Below are positions 9,319 to 19,499 of a DNA stretch of 64,000 nt, piece after piece. Below the pieces are notes generated by a model, which was not told the DNA's origin, searched no databases, and saw nothing but the letters and a program-made list of their open reading frames with translations. Position 1 is the stretch's first letter; each line of letters begins with the position of its first letter. The translations under genes were made by a program, and so were the position numbers. Location: assembly GCA_002104985.1 (NCBI GenBank), contig MCGO01000160.1:21641-85640 (forward strand), given 5' to 3'. The DNA is from Rhizoclosmatium globosum. Taxonomy: Eukaryota > Chytridiomycota > Chytridiomycetes > Chytridiales > Chytriomycetaceae.

Positions 9319-12300
9319 GATATTGTTTGTGCATAGGGCCTAAGGTGCCAATTGTGATGGTGTTTGTCTCACCAGCTGCTGTTCTAACCTTGGCCTTGAG
9401 GCATTTCTGTGTGTTGTATTTCCATGCTGAGTATTTGTAAGGAAGCTTGATGCGCTTATGTGACTGCATAACTGCTTTTGAGCTTACTGAGTCATATGCC
9501 TTGGCAATGTTATTGAGTAGTATATATGCTTCTCTGTTTGTCTCAACACTTGTGTCAATAACTGCTTGTATAATGTGGAGTACAGGATCTGTTGATTCTC
9601 CCGGGAGTGCAGAGAAGTTTTGCCCTTTCAGGACATTGTTTTCTTGAAGGATTGGTTTAAGTCTAAGGTATATTATCATCTCGTGAAGCTTGTATGCTGT
9701 CTCTAAAAGGGCAATTGGTCTTGTTTTCTTGATGTCAGCTCCCCAGTCTTCACTCTTTGGGATTGGGTTGATAATACTTAACAGCCATTGATCAGGTGAG
9801 TCAGCATAGTCAATGCACATTTGTATTACAATTGTGAGAGTTTGGATGCAGATTTGGCCTCCATAAAGAAACAATTCCCTTTGAATTTTGCTGTCTCCTG
9901 GTGCTTTGTTTGCTCCCATTGATTTACGGCCCTCCATGACTTCTGCCTCCGTTATTGGGTCGTCTATGGTGAGGAAGATCTCTGAGTCAATTTCAGGCCT
10001 TGGTTTGTATTCCTCTGCAAATATTGAGTCACTGCTGAATTCATTATCAGGTCTTGCCTTAAACCACATTTCAACCTCTCTTGCAGTTTCAGCAAGAACT
10101 TTTTCTGGTTCATGTTCAATATAGGATTTACCATTCTCATCTTTCATTTGGATTTTGTTTAGCCCGACATTGCTATTTCTGTTGAGCATGCTGTTCATAT
10201 ATTTTCCTTGGTTTTCTTTGCAGTTGTGACCACGTTTGTCGGTGTTGTGTTTAATGTTGGCTTCTGTGATCTCCTTTTGTTTGTCTTCCATCAACTTCTT
10301 TGCTGAGTCTCTTTCTTTTGTGAGCCATTCAATTCTTTTCTGTTTTAGTTCATTTTTTGTCAGGATGTTGCTTCCCATTCTAGGTGGGTCTGTGCTGTAT
10401 TTGTGTTTGGCCATTTGGTATTGTAGTATCAGCAATTTGTTTTGCCGCTCCGTGATCCTACCAGTGAGGTTTGATGGCTGTTTTGCTTCTTTGAGGCACT
10501 CTTCTAGACGGCTGTATAGTTTGATATAATTATTACAGACAATTTCTTCTGCCCGTTTCCCCCCAACTGTCTTTGTTGGAATCAGGGCTTTAGCTGTTTC
10601 TAGTATTGTACTTTCAAGGTCAGTGATGATGTTTGTCAGTTCTTTCATGACAACTTCTTTTGTTTTCAGATCACATAGTCTCTCGTTTGTGGCTGGAGGT
10701 GAACAACCCATTGCTGCTGCGTTTTCACTGTGTTCTCGAATGAGTTGTGGATTGTTTTGTTGCATAGGGTATTTTGTCTGAAGATGTTGTGCTCTTGGGA
10801 GTATGTTCAGGGCTTCTAGGGCCTCAGAGGTGAGTTTCCCATAGTTTTCCCAGAGTTCTTTGGTCATTGCCTCAAGGTTGAGGATCTTTCGTTTTGGACA
10901 CGCATATTCTGAGCCAGTCTGGAACAGGTCTTGAGTTATTAGGCATGCTATTACAGGTACATGGTCAGATATTTGGTATTCATACCACTCTGTTACGCTG
11001 TCGCAGTGTGTGATTTTTTTGGTGAGTGCACTGTTGATCCATATGCTGTCTATTCGACTGGCTTGCACTGTTTTGTTGTTGTGTTTTGTGAATTTTGTGA
11101 ACTGTTGGGTGTCACCATTTACTAATCTGAATGCATCTTCATGCCCTGTCTTTGACAGCATGTCAAGTATGCTGTTTCTTTTGGGAGGTCTTTGGTGTGT
11201 TCTCAGGGACATTGCATCTATTGAGTGTTTTGCTTCGTTGCTATATCCCATATAGATTCCGCTGGTGCCATCCGTTTCATCTTGTTGCATTGTGCTCATC
11301 AGCCAGGTCTTGTACTCCATTGTATTGTTACGAGTGTCATCAGTTGGCCAGTAGAAGTTGGTTATTCTTAATTTTCCTTGTTTGAAAGCAAGATTCAGTG
11401 ATATAAGTTGCGAGCCAACTCTCTCAATCTGGATTACATGTTTGTTCCATGTAGGTGCAATTAGGATGCCTACTTCACCAGAGTAGTCTTCTGCACTGGC
11501 CCAATATGCCTTCCCTGCGTAAAGTCCTTTTGTTGTGTTGTCCCATATATGTCTGGCATTGGACTCTTTGCACTTGGTTTCTTGAAGTGCTAGTATGTCT
11601 ATCTTGTAATCTTCAACCAGTTTGGCAATCAGAACAGATTTTGCAGTGTTGAGGTGCAGGCAGTTGTATGTTGCTATTCTCAATTCTGTTTCTGTTTTGG
11701 TCTTGTTAAGAAAGTTACTTCCATTCCCATAGAAATCAAATTCGGTTGGTATATTTCCTACGCAGGTATTGTTGATTGGGGGATTTGTGAGTTCAGTGTC
11801 ATCCTTGGCTGGTGTGATTCCTATGTTGGTATTGATACTTATGGTGTTTGTGAGATCTGTGTTGTCAAATGGTATGTTGTGTTCTTGTTCTTTTTCTGTT
11901 GCTGTGTTCCTTTCTTCTTTCTCCTTCTTTTTCAATGCTCGTATTCTCCTTTTGTCCAAGGCTGCTCTTATTGCTTGCTCGGAGCCTGCAGGATGCCTAT
12001 TGCTTCTTAGTGGGATTTCAATCTCGCTCTCACTGCCACTGTCATCGTCGCTGTCATTGCTCTCTATGTTTCTAGTATGCTCATTGCTTCCTTGGTTTGC
12101 CTTTTTAATTTGTTTCTGTTCTTCACTCATATTGTTTCCATAGTTGGTTTCTGGGTTCCACTCCTCAGCTTTCCTTTTATTGCTGGGGTTGTTGTGTTTA
12201 TTGTTTGACTTCTCCCCTACCATAATCTTCTTGGGTTTGTTCTCTATGTCATCATCTTCTCTAGCTGTTTTGTTTTGGGGACATGAAGTTGTGGTGTTAA

Positions 12301-12397
12301 GTGAATTTTTATTTTGATATGTATAAGTAGATATATTGTTGTCTCCTTCTTTTTCTTGGTCAATAAAAATAGTTGGAATTGGGGCCGACATTACCAA
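9311..12397 (-). pseudogene. LINE B ORF2: endonuclease plus partial reverse transcriptase
   Basis: A 1028-residue open frame. Residues 1 to about 240 are charged and low complexity. An apurinic/apyrimidinic-type endonuclease follows at about 240-490, with ATYNC, DILALQETK, RIDSIWIN and the catalytic SDHVPV. The usual GDFN metal site appears as GYSN. Reverse transcriptase begins near residue 830 with NKAPGDSKIQRELF, IINPIPKSEDWGADIKKTRP and IAKAYDSVS, where the first catalytic Asp of motif A (D/N-I-x-K-A-Y/F-D) seems partly altered (NNIAKAYDSV). The frame ends at GTLGPMHKQYHA, before the GxxQG and YADD motifs, which are absent. In intact LINEs the protein nicks the target and primes reverse transcription there. 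Confidence 0.85.
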
Positions 12398-12399
12398 TG

Positions 12400-13031
12400 G
12401 GTTCGGGGCAATTTCAGCCCAGGGTGGTGTTTTCTACAGTATTCTATATTAGATTCATATCTGCACCAGCTCTTCTTACCACCATCCTGTCTCATTCTTT
12501 TGTTCCTTGGGAGTCCTTGTCTATAGTTGAGCGACTGCTGGACTTGTTCTTGATGATGGCAGCGGTAGCTGGGGCTTGTTTTGGGGTGGTCTTGTTTTCA
12601 TGATCAGCAGTGTTGATTACCTCCGTGGCCTTCTTATTGAAGATTTCATCATATGTCCCTCCAGGTTAGATTCCCTCTGTGACATGTTTCTTGATGGATT
12701 GAATTGCATTTTCAAGTGTCTGATTGACCAATACCATGGAATGTTGTTGAAGTCTTTCCATGTGACCCTTTAAATGATGCAAGGCCAATTCTGACAATAT
12801 CTGCTGCACACCATCTCCATTAATGGTTTCTACCAATAGTTACCTGGCATCATCCCTGGCAAAATTCAGAGCTTGAAGACTGGCATCCCGAATAGCCTGT
12901 TTGAGCATGTTGTTCAAGGCACCTCCATTCTGTATATCAGATTGGATGTATGTGTTGATTACTTCTGCCACTGAGGGTGTAGATGGAGCAGAGGGTGTTG
13001 CAGGCATTGAAGGGGTTTTAAAGGTAATCCC
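12400..13031 (-). pseudogene. LINE B ORF1 C-terminal remnant / inter-ORF region
   Basis: After the ORF1 stop at 13032 the minus strand continues in another frame with coding-like sequence, PSVAEVINTYIQSDIQNGG, then IRDASLQALNFARDDAR, broken by stops near 12840 and 12670. It is probably the original C-terminal half of ORF1, out of frame through a small indel near 13010, leading up to ORF2. Confidence 0.4.
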
Positions 13032-14180
13032 TCACTTGTTGCTGGCAGTCGGTTGGGCGTGAGCAGGTTTAACCAAAGTTGTTCTGTTTCCACAAAGAAT
13101 GTGTGGCAGGGTCCATTTGCACTTTGTGATGGCCTCCTTGACTCCTTCTTCAAAGAGTTTTGGGTCATTTGATTGACCAAGGCGCATAACCTCGTTCTTG
13201 CACCATTTCATGGCCTCATCACTGATGTGCTGGTCCATGGCCTTGAACTTAATCCACCAGTTGGCTTTACGAGATGCTTCTACTGGGCAGAAATCAGTTT
13301 GGTGGTTTCCAGTGCATCCCAAGCACTCTGGGAGGATCTCCCATATGTCTCCTTGTTGTTTCCAGAAAGGTGCAATAGGTTTGTTGAGGAAGCAATGTTG
13401 CACAGCTTTTTGTAGCTCATCGGCATCGGTGAACGTGATGAGCAAGTCCTTGTGTTTTTCAGCTACATGAGAGGGGAAGTGGAATCTGTTTCCAATTTTA
13501 GTTATATTGGGGATGGAGGTATTGAGGCTGTACCTTGGGCGCAATACTTTTCCCTTGAGATTCCCAAGTTGGGGGATAATTTCCTGGATGGTCAGGTGGT
13601 GTAGAATGCCTTTGACCACTGCAAGTCTTGGTTGTTTGAAGGCTTCTCTGACAGAGTGTTCACCCTCAGAAATGTAAGCAGCATTCTGATTGTGGACAAA
13701 GTATGGGACGTTGTCTTCCAGGGATCTCTTTTGTTCACTTGATGAACATTGTACAAGGATTCGGCGACCAGTCCAGGGGGTTTTCTTGTTTGGAAGGCAG
13801 AGGATTGATAAGAACACTCCACCTTTTGTTTGAATGACTTTTCCACATTCGGCAGCAAGTTGGTTGTCCCGGAGCCTGTTGGTGTTATCCACATTGATGT
13901 ATTGGAGTTGGTATTGCACTTGACCGTCAAATTGTAAAGCAAATGCGTCAACTCCACCAATCTCGAGCTGTGCAAGTATGTCCCAGTGTGCTCGGGAGGT
14001 TTTGAACACTACTCCGTCTTGGGTGGTGTGGATGTCACAAGCTGCCACTTCCTTGGTATTGAGTAGTTCCCGGAGTACCGCAGCCTTGTCGTTCTTGTAG
14101 AAGGTTACTTGGTTGCATTCTCTCTCAAGAGCCTTGAGGTTGTCGAGAGTGACAAGTGCAGTGATGTTGGTAATGTTCAT
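13032..14180 (-). CDS. LINE B ORF1: nucleic-acid-binding protein with zinc knuckle
   Basis: A 382-residue open frame starting MNITNITALVTLDNLKAL just downstream of the GC-rich leader. Near residue 290 it has CLGCTGNHQTDFC, a C-x2-C-x3-H-x4-C knuckle close to the CCHC consensus (x4 is normal for the middle spacer). The upstream part (about residues 60-250) has the mixed alpha/beta composition of RRM-like ORF1 proteins. The role in the family is RNA binding and RNP formation. It is shorter than expected, since coding-like sequence continues out of frame downstream. Confidence 0.7.
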   Translation of the reverse strand: MNITNITALVTLDNLKALERECNQVTFYKNDKAAVLRELLNTKEVAACDIHTTQDGVVFKTSRAHWDILAQLEIGGVDAFALQFDGQVQYQLQYINVDNTNRLRDNQLAAECGKVIQTKGGVFLSILCLPNKKTPWTGRRILVQCSSSEQKRSLEDNVPYFVHNQNAAYISEGEHSVREAFKQPRLAVVKGILHHLTIQEIIPQLGNLKGKVLRPRYSLNTSIPNITKIGNRFHFPSHVAEKHKDLLITFTDADELQKAVQHCFLNKPIAPFWKQQGDIWEILPECLGCTGNHQTDFCPVEASRKANWWIKFKAMDQHISDEAMKWCKNEVMRLGQSNDPKLFEEGVKEAITKCKWTLPHILCGNRTTLVKPAHAQPTASNK

Positions 14181-14189
14181 TTTAGTTTC

Positions 14190-15124
14190 TGAATGGTTTT
14201 GTTTTGTGTAAAAAGATGCTGCTTAGTTTTTGGGGGCTGAAGGCTAACATGAAATTGATGTTCAGGCTCTTGTTTCAACTGCTTGTGCTTGGGTTGCTTA
14301 ACTGTTTGGGCATTTGGTCTTTTTGCTTTTTGGGAGTTGGGTATGGTTGCTAATTTCTTTTGGTTAGTTGGATGAGATCTTGAGCTCATTAATTTGTTTA
14401 AATGGTTGTATGGATGGTTTTTTATTTGGATTGTTGGTTTCATTGTATTGGGTGTGAATAAGAAGACTGGTTATGCTGTACCAGCACACCAGGTTGGGGG
14501 GCTCTGTGCATATTGCAAGCAGTGCCTGGGTCCATGTTTTAGACCCAGCTCCCCAGTGACTACCACAGTGAGTGATATCACCAACAGCTCCATAATTGTG
14601 CCAGTCTCTCCGTCGCAGGCTCCGTGTCGGCATTCGCGGCTTTCGATGGCTTTGCAGTTGCTGCGAGGTTGTCGAAGGCCGGGTGTGCGGTGGTGGTGGG
14701 GACGGCAGAGGCGGGAGTCGGTCCGGTAGTGTCCTGTTTTGACAAGGGGGTCCGGTACCCCTTGCCTTCCACCCTGTTCCATAGCCGCCCGTCCCGCCGG
14801 ACCCTCCTGTCCCGCTCGTCCGGCCTGTCCAGCTCCTGTGGGACGTTCCCGTCCCTCGCCGTGTTTTGATTGCTCTCCTTCGCCTCCGTTGCTGCTGCGT
14901 ATTGTCTTGTTGAGGGTTTGGCGGTTATTGTTGCTGCGTGTTTTCTGTTGCACCGGCCTGTCTCCCTCGCCCCTCTCGCTCCCTCGTCCCTTTAACTCCT
15001 CGGCTCCCGCACGCCCCCGCTCTAGGGCCTCAATTGCCACGGCAGGCGTGCGGAAGCCTCGCGGCGTCGTTTGCGTCTGCATGGTGTTGTTGGCGGGGTG
15101 TCGCGTTTTTCGAGAAGTTTTTCC
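14190..15124 (-). other. LINE B 5' leader
   Basis: GC-rich sequence between the defined 5' end and ORF1. The long open frame on the minus strand here (14471-15133) is rich in Gly, Arg and Glu and looks like a composition artefact. LINE leaders normally carry an internal promoter; I cannot point to one. Confidence 0.55.
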
Positions 15125-15138
15125 CCTCTCCACCTATA
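15125..15138. repeat. Target-site duplication of LINE B, right copy
   Basis: Identical to 8527-8540 (14 bp). Confidence 0.93.
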
Positions 15139-16403
15139 AAGAAGACCTCAAGATTTGCGGAACGTGGTTCAGACCAAAAAAGCATCCCCTCTGTGCTGAA
15201 GACTTCATGCCAACCACCAAGTGCGGCGTCGACAGCAAATTCATCAGCAACGACCGTGTTCTCCTACTCCATTGCTCTGCTCTGCAGGCCAAGGCCATGA
15301 ATGGTGTCACCAGCCAAACTACAAACAAGGGCCCTCAACAACATGGAGCAGTGGGTTTTGTTGTCAACAGAGGGTACGAGGAACACAAGGATTGTTAACA
15401 CCATGAAACGGAGGATTGTGATCTGTTCCAGGAACAAGTGGAAGGGCTCTGCCACTGGGCACAAGGGATACACTTCAACTACCTCAGCAAAAAAGAAGTA
15501 GAGTTGGCCTTCTTCAAAATGGCAGCGGACAAAGGAAAGACTCTAGGGACATGGATCAAAAACAGGAACAAGTATGTTGTCCTGAATATGAGGGGAATGA
15601 AGGGATGGGTGCCAGAACTGAGGGAGTACCAGAGACTCTGGGACATTGGTTCAATCCCAAGGTCCCAACCAACTAACAACTACCACAACCCCCCAACAAC
15701 CAACACAGCCCCAGGCGCCATGACCATCGCCAAATACAAACCCCGCCACCGGGCCTCAGGCAACAACACCCAACCACAAGCAAGCAAGACCACAACCAAT
15801 CCAAACAGCAACATGGAGACTATGCTCCAGACCATCCTGGCCAGATTGCAACCACTGGAGACACTGTCAACCCAAGCCACTGCACTGGCTAACCTAACTA
15901 ACACCCTCAGCTCCAAGATCACCCACATGGAATCCAGGCTCCAGCACCTTGACTACCATGTGGAAACAATGGCCTCCAGTAACAAGCGCAGCTGCAACAA
16001 TGGATACCAGAGCCAAGACGACATGGAAAGCTGCCCTCACAAGAAGGCTGCCAGCCACTCCGACCAATCCAACTGTGCCAATCATGAACCTATTGTCGTC
16101 TCATCCCCCAACAAGTGTAACAACCAAGACGAGGAAATCCTTGACGATGCCAACGACGAACTGCTTAACAAACCAAACAAGTCATCCATGGATGAGAATG
16201 CTGAGGGCCCAGTAACCAAACCAAGACCCCCCCTGCGAAGCATGTGTGATACACCAAAAACTGGAAGAAGGGAGAGTGGGAGTGAAATGGAAACAACATA
16301 TTCAAATAAAAACAAAATATTTATTGACAAACCTATTCCAAACTATAACAAGAGAGGAAATGCTAGAAAAGAACAAAGAAAACTTTGCAAAAGAGGAGGA
16401 TAA
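15139..16403 (+). pseudogene. LINE A ORF1, second part
   Basis: It continues the interrupted ORF1 with KEDLKICGTWFRPKKHPLC. A frame change near 15400 leads into EQVEGLCHWAQGIHFNYLSK, KNRNKYVVLNMRGMKGWVPE, then a Gln/Asn/Thr-rich linker and a short predicted coiled coil (METMLQTILARLQPLETLS to LSSKITHMESRLQ). It ends KEQRKLCKRGG at 16403. The second half is hydrophilic, with no enzyme motif. Frame breaks make it non-functional as read. Confidence 0.6.
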
Positions 16404-16554
16404 AAGTAAGGAGGCATCAACCAAAAAAAGAAAGAGGATCCTCAACAACAAAGAAGAGGAATGGAATATTCCGAGACTTTTTTGTCCAGACAAAATGGAG
16501 ATCCCACCTAAAACAGGCCAGACAAAAAGGAGACGACAGGTAACCCTAGTGTCA

Positions 16555-16838
16555 CACGAGACTATTGTCCTGTGCCAGTGATTCGAACTGAAGCCGTTTC
16601 CCTTACACTTCCACCTCCACCGTACTACACCACTGAGCTACCGAGTCGGTTGAAGGCACTGGAGTACTGCGTAAATACAAAAGTGAGGATAGAGTACATA
16701 ATAAACTGTCAACATCACCACCCATTGTCTAAAAGGGGGGGCCTCGAGGGGGGTTTTTAGGGGGAAGGAAGGGGGGGGCTTGTCCCCCCCCTCCCCCCTA
16801 ATAATAGTGGTGGCCGGGAGGGGTAAAATTTTTCCTAG
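16555..16838 (-). mobile_element. Possible SINE-like insertion with tRNA-type promoter boxes
   Basis: On the minus strand, TAGCTCAGTGG (16640-16630) matches the RNA polymerase III A box and GTTCGAATC (16588-16580) matches the B box, 41 nt apart. The T-arm pairs poorly, so this is not a normal tRNA gene. Upstream on the same strand lies a C-rich tract, and the right end reads GGAAAAATTTTACC, like the 5' ends of LINEs A and B. The block interrupts charged, ORF2-leader-like sequence of LINE A on both sides. No clean target duplication is visible; TCCAGACAAAA near 16490 and again near 16840 may be one. Confidence 0.45.
16731..16822. repeat. Low-complexity G/C homopolymer tract
   Basis: Alternating runs of 5-9 G followed by runs of C, within the tRNA-box-bearing insertion. 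Its length is likely uncertain because of homopolymer miscalling. Confidence 0.6.
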
Positions 16839-17225
16839 TCCAGACAAAAAAGATAGAATGAAAAAGAAGAAAAGACAAGGAAGAAAGGGACGCAGATGAC
16901 AACGTAGATGAAGAAGTACCTCTTAAGAAACCAACAAGGAACCAAAAAGGGAAATACACACGACAAGAAGACCAACACACTAAAGCGGAAAAGGAGGTTG
17001 AAGAAAAGAGAAGCTAGAAATAAGAGAGAAGACAAGAAACATGAACACCACAAAAATCAACAAGGACAGTGACATTGATAATAGTACTAACAACAAAGTC
17101 TGCGGCCAAAAAAGGAACCAGACCAAGGACGACAACGAAAAAGAACAGGATATACAAAAAACACAGAAGACAGATGCAACAGGAAGCTTCTATGAACAAA
17201 GAAACTAAGAACTGCCACAAACCGA

Positions 17226-17433
17226 GTGGAACTATGTGTTGGCACATACAACACAGCCTCGCTCAAAATAGAAACAATTCAAAACACACTCACAACATAC
17301 GGGATACACATACTAGGAATCCAAGAAACCAAGGCTCAAGAGACTGAAGCAGTAAAACTCTGGAAAGGACAGATATGGAAAGGAGACACAAATGGTCCAG
17401 AAACAGAAAACAATCAGAATGGTACCATAAACT
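17226..17433 (+). pseudogene. LINE A ORF2 start, truncated endonuclease
   Basis: It encodes VGTYNTASLKIETIQNTLTT and IHILGIQETKAQETEAVKLW, the first two motifs of the apurinic-type endonuclease. Sequence matching the family ends near ENNQNGT, where helicase-like sequence begins. The upstream charged region (about 16840-17225) is comparable to the N-terminal leader of LINE B ORF2 and contains several stops. Confidence 0.65.
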
Positions 17434-17976
17434 TTTTAGTGACATAAACAAACCTGATTTGGACGGAACAAGCAAGTTCAGCAAGGTGGAAACACTGCAA
17501 CCAAACCCTTTTGTCTACCAGGAATCCCCCTCCGTCTCTCTTTCCATGTATCATTTATTGCAACAACAAAAAGTTATCCTTAAAGCAGCAAACAAACCTG
17601 TGGATATGACAAACGGCTTGCGGATTTTACAGCTGATTCCTCAGCAACAGAAAAGGAAGCAATAATCTCACATCTAGTGATTCTTGCAACAACGGCTCTG
17701 GGTGTTGGAATAAACCCATATGGAATCCGCTGAGTAGTACATTATCTTTGTCCACAATCATTCTGTGATTTATTCCAAGAATCAGGAAGGGCGGGTAGAG
17801 ATGGAATTCTAAGTGATATTAACTTCTTCAAAGAAGGGCACATAAAGGTGTTTTCCTCGGATAAAATGATATTTAAAGCTTACGTATCCAAGGATTGCAT
17901 ATGCTGCCAAGCAGTCATCAATTCCTACTTTGTAGGTGGGAAATTACGCAATAATACTATGTTTAGGAAGGCTTAG
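17434..17976 (+). pseudogene. RecQ-type DNA helicase relic, C-terminal half
   Basis: It carries the second RecA-like domain: ATTALGVGINPYGIR (motif V region), then FCDLFQESGRAGRDG, the RecQ motif VI, and SKDCICCQAVINSYFVGG, resembling the RecQ zinc-binding CRR...YF segment. Stops after QQQKRKQ (17663) and after PYGIR show decay. Together with 6585-7027 it is one helicase gene split by the LINE insertions. It ends at the TAG near 17974, at the point where the repeat leader begins. Confidence 0.75.
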
Positions 17977-18545
17977 GCCAGGCTACCCATTTGAATTAGT
18001 TAGGTCCAGGTTTCCAACTCAACACTTCATCTTCAACAACACACTCAGCCAGCTTTCCCCACTCATCTAATTCACGCTAATCAGATATCAAACAATTATT
18101 TATTTGGATTCCATTGTATTTAATCCAATTATCATTGTCTCCTTTGAATAATAGTCTGTTGTTTGAAACTGCTACCAACTATTTTGGAATAGGAGCCTCT
18201 TCTGATCAGTTATTATCTATTTTTGTTTTTGTGTTAACCATTTTATTCCATTAGTAGAGATTTTTAAGCTTTAAGCTATCTGGGAACTGTAATTATTTGG
18301 GATATGATGTTGTTACATTCTATTCGGCTTTACTTCTGAGCCTGTTTATTTGAAAGCGCCCCATGTTGCGACTGATATAAATAAGTACAAATTAAAAATT
18401 GTGTAAAAGCTGAGGATGGTATCTTGTTCTGGGGACCTTCTAGAAAATTGCATTTTTCAAGCTGACCTTCTTTCATACACCAGCCATTAAATCAGCGGTA
18501 ACAATACGCACTTTCCTTATGTCCAAATGTCCTATAGTTAGCATG
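17968..18545 (+). repeat. Array leader, copy 1 (direct repeat with 21777-22336)
   Basis: The ~570-bp segment from GGCTTAGGCCAGGCTACCC to the first array unit is nearly identical to 21777-22336. The main difference is a short deletion in copy 2 (TAGGTCCAGGTTTCC is missing near 21810). No coding frame is convincing. In both places it lies directly upstream of a 147-bp repeat array. Confidence 0.9.
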
Positions 18546-19435
18546 CCGCAATAAGCCATATTTGTACTTTGACGCCTTCAAAGAGCCTTGTTTCAATATC
18601 CTGTGTTGTGGCTCAAATTTGTGCCTCAAGATTCCATACAAGCAGGAGGAAGTGCTGGCCCAAACCAACAAACTTTTTATTCATTTAGCCTGCTGCAATA
18701 AGCCATATTTGTACTTTGACGCCTTCAAAGAGCCTTGTTTCAATATCCTGTGTTGTGGCTCAAATTTGTGCCTCAAGATTCCATACCAGCAGGAGGAAGT
18801 GCTGGCCCAAACCAACAAACTTTTCATTCATTTAGCATGCTGCAATAAGCCATATTTGTACTTTGACGCCTTCAAAGAGCCTTGTTTCAATATCCTGTGT
18901 TGTGGCACAAATTTGTGCCTCAAGATTCCATACCAGCAGGAGGAAGTGCTGGCCCAAACCAAAAACTTTTCATTCATTTAGCATGCTGCAATAAGCCATA
19001 TTTGTACTTTGACGCCTTCAAAGAGCCTTGTTTCAATATCCTGTGTTGTGGTTCAAGATTCCATACCAGCAGGAGGAAGTGCTGGCCCAAACCAACGAAC
19101 TTTTCATTCATTTAGCATGCTGCAATAAGCCATATTTGTACTTTGAGACCTTAAAAGAGCCTTGTTTCAATATCCTGTGTTGTGGCTCAAATTTGTGCCT
19201 CAAGATTCCATACCAGCAGGAGGAAGTGCTGGCCCAAACCAACAAACTTTTCATTCATTTAGCATGCTGCAATAAGCCATATTTGTACTTTGAGACCTTA
19301 AAAGAGCCTTGTTTCAATATCCTGTGTTGTGGCTCAAATTTGTGCCTCAAGATTCCATACCAGCAGGAGGAAGTGCTGGCCCAAACCAACAAACTTTTCA
19401 TTCATTTAGCATGCTGCAATAAGCCATCTTTGTAC
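18546..19435 (+). repeat. 147-bp tandem array, first block (about 6 units)
   Basis: Units of about 146-147 bp reading AATAAGCCATATTTGTACTT and onward. In frame they encode CNKPYLYFDAFKEPCF, NILCCGSNLCLKIPYQQEEV and LAQTNKLFIHLAC. Unit 4 lacks a stretch of about 20 bp. Some units have a single-base deletion in the ACCAACAAAC segment that breaks the frame. The block is ended by the foldback element. Confidence 0.95.
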
Positions 19436-19499
19436 TTTGACAGAGTTGGGATTAATTGAGTTAAACACTGCTAGATGGGTCAGTTGTTGGTTCACTTGA

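Larger units (their letters stand above)
8541..15124 (-). mobile_element. LINE B: minus-strand non-LTR retrotransposon, near full length, with deleted RT core
   Basis: Both ends are defined by a perfect 14-bp target-site duplication (8527-8540 and 15125-15138). On the minus strand the 5' end is GGAAAAACTTCTCG at 15124 and the 3' end is a short A6 tail (plus-strand T6 at 8541-8546). The order is a GC-rich leader (about 15124-14190), ORF1 with a zinc knuckle (14180-13032), ORF2 with endonuclease and partial reverse transcriptase (12397-9311), a residual ORF2 C-terminus (9318-8903) and a 3' region with a G/C-rich tract near 8797-8842. The overall plan is that of a two-ORF, endonuclease-type LINE. 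It cannot be autonomous because the segment with the reverse transcriptase YxDD box is missing. Confidence 0.9.
7044..17433 (+). mobile_element. LINE A: plus-strand non-LTR retrotransposon inserted in the helicase, interrupted by LINE B
   Basis: The element starts with GGAAAAACTTTATCGG, closely matching the 5' end of LINE B (GGAAAAACTTCTCG), and has a GC-rich leader. ORF1 runs 7971-8540 and resumes at 15139 after LINE B. Beyond 17226 an apurinic-endonuclease start (GTYNTASL, then GIHILGIQETKAQ) marks the beginning of ORF2. The element stops near 17433 inside the endonuclease domain, so reverse transcriptase and the 3' end are absent. Losing the 3' end is the opposite of the common 5' truncation. 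Several frame breaks show that it is dead. The right boundary is approximate. Confidence 0.75.

Noticed and set aside
9447..12603. Plus-strand Cys/Leu/Phe-rich frames across LINE B
   Set aside because: They are antisense readings of the endonuclease/RT frame. The hydrophobic composition is the complement of its Lys/Asn-rich codons.
14471..15133. A 220-codon Gly/Arg-rich frame and the overlapping plus-strand frames
   Set aside because: GC-rich LINE B leader gives long open frames on both strands. The composition is low complexity and the frame crosses the exact element end at 15124.
16560..16645. Functional tRNA gene on the minus strand
   Set aside because: The A and B boxes are good, but the T-arm pairs in only three positions and no acceptor stem can be formed.
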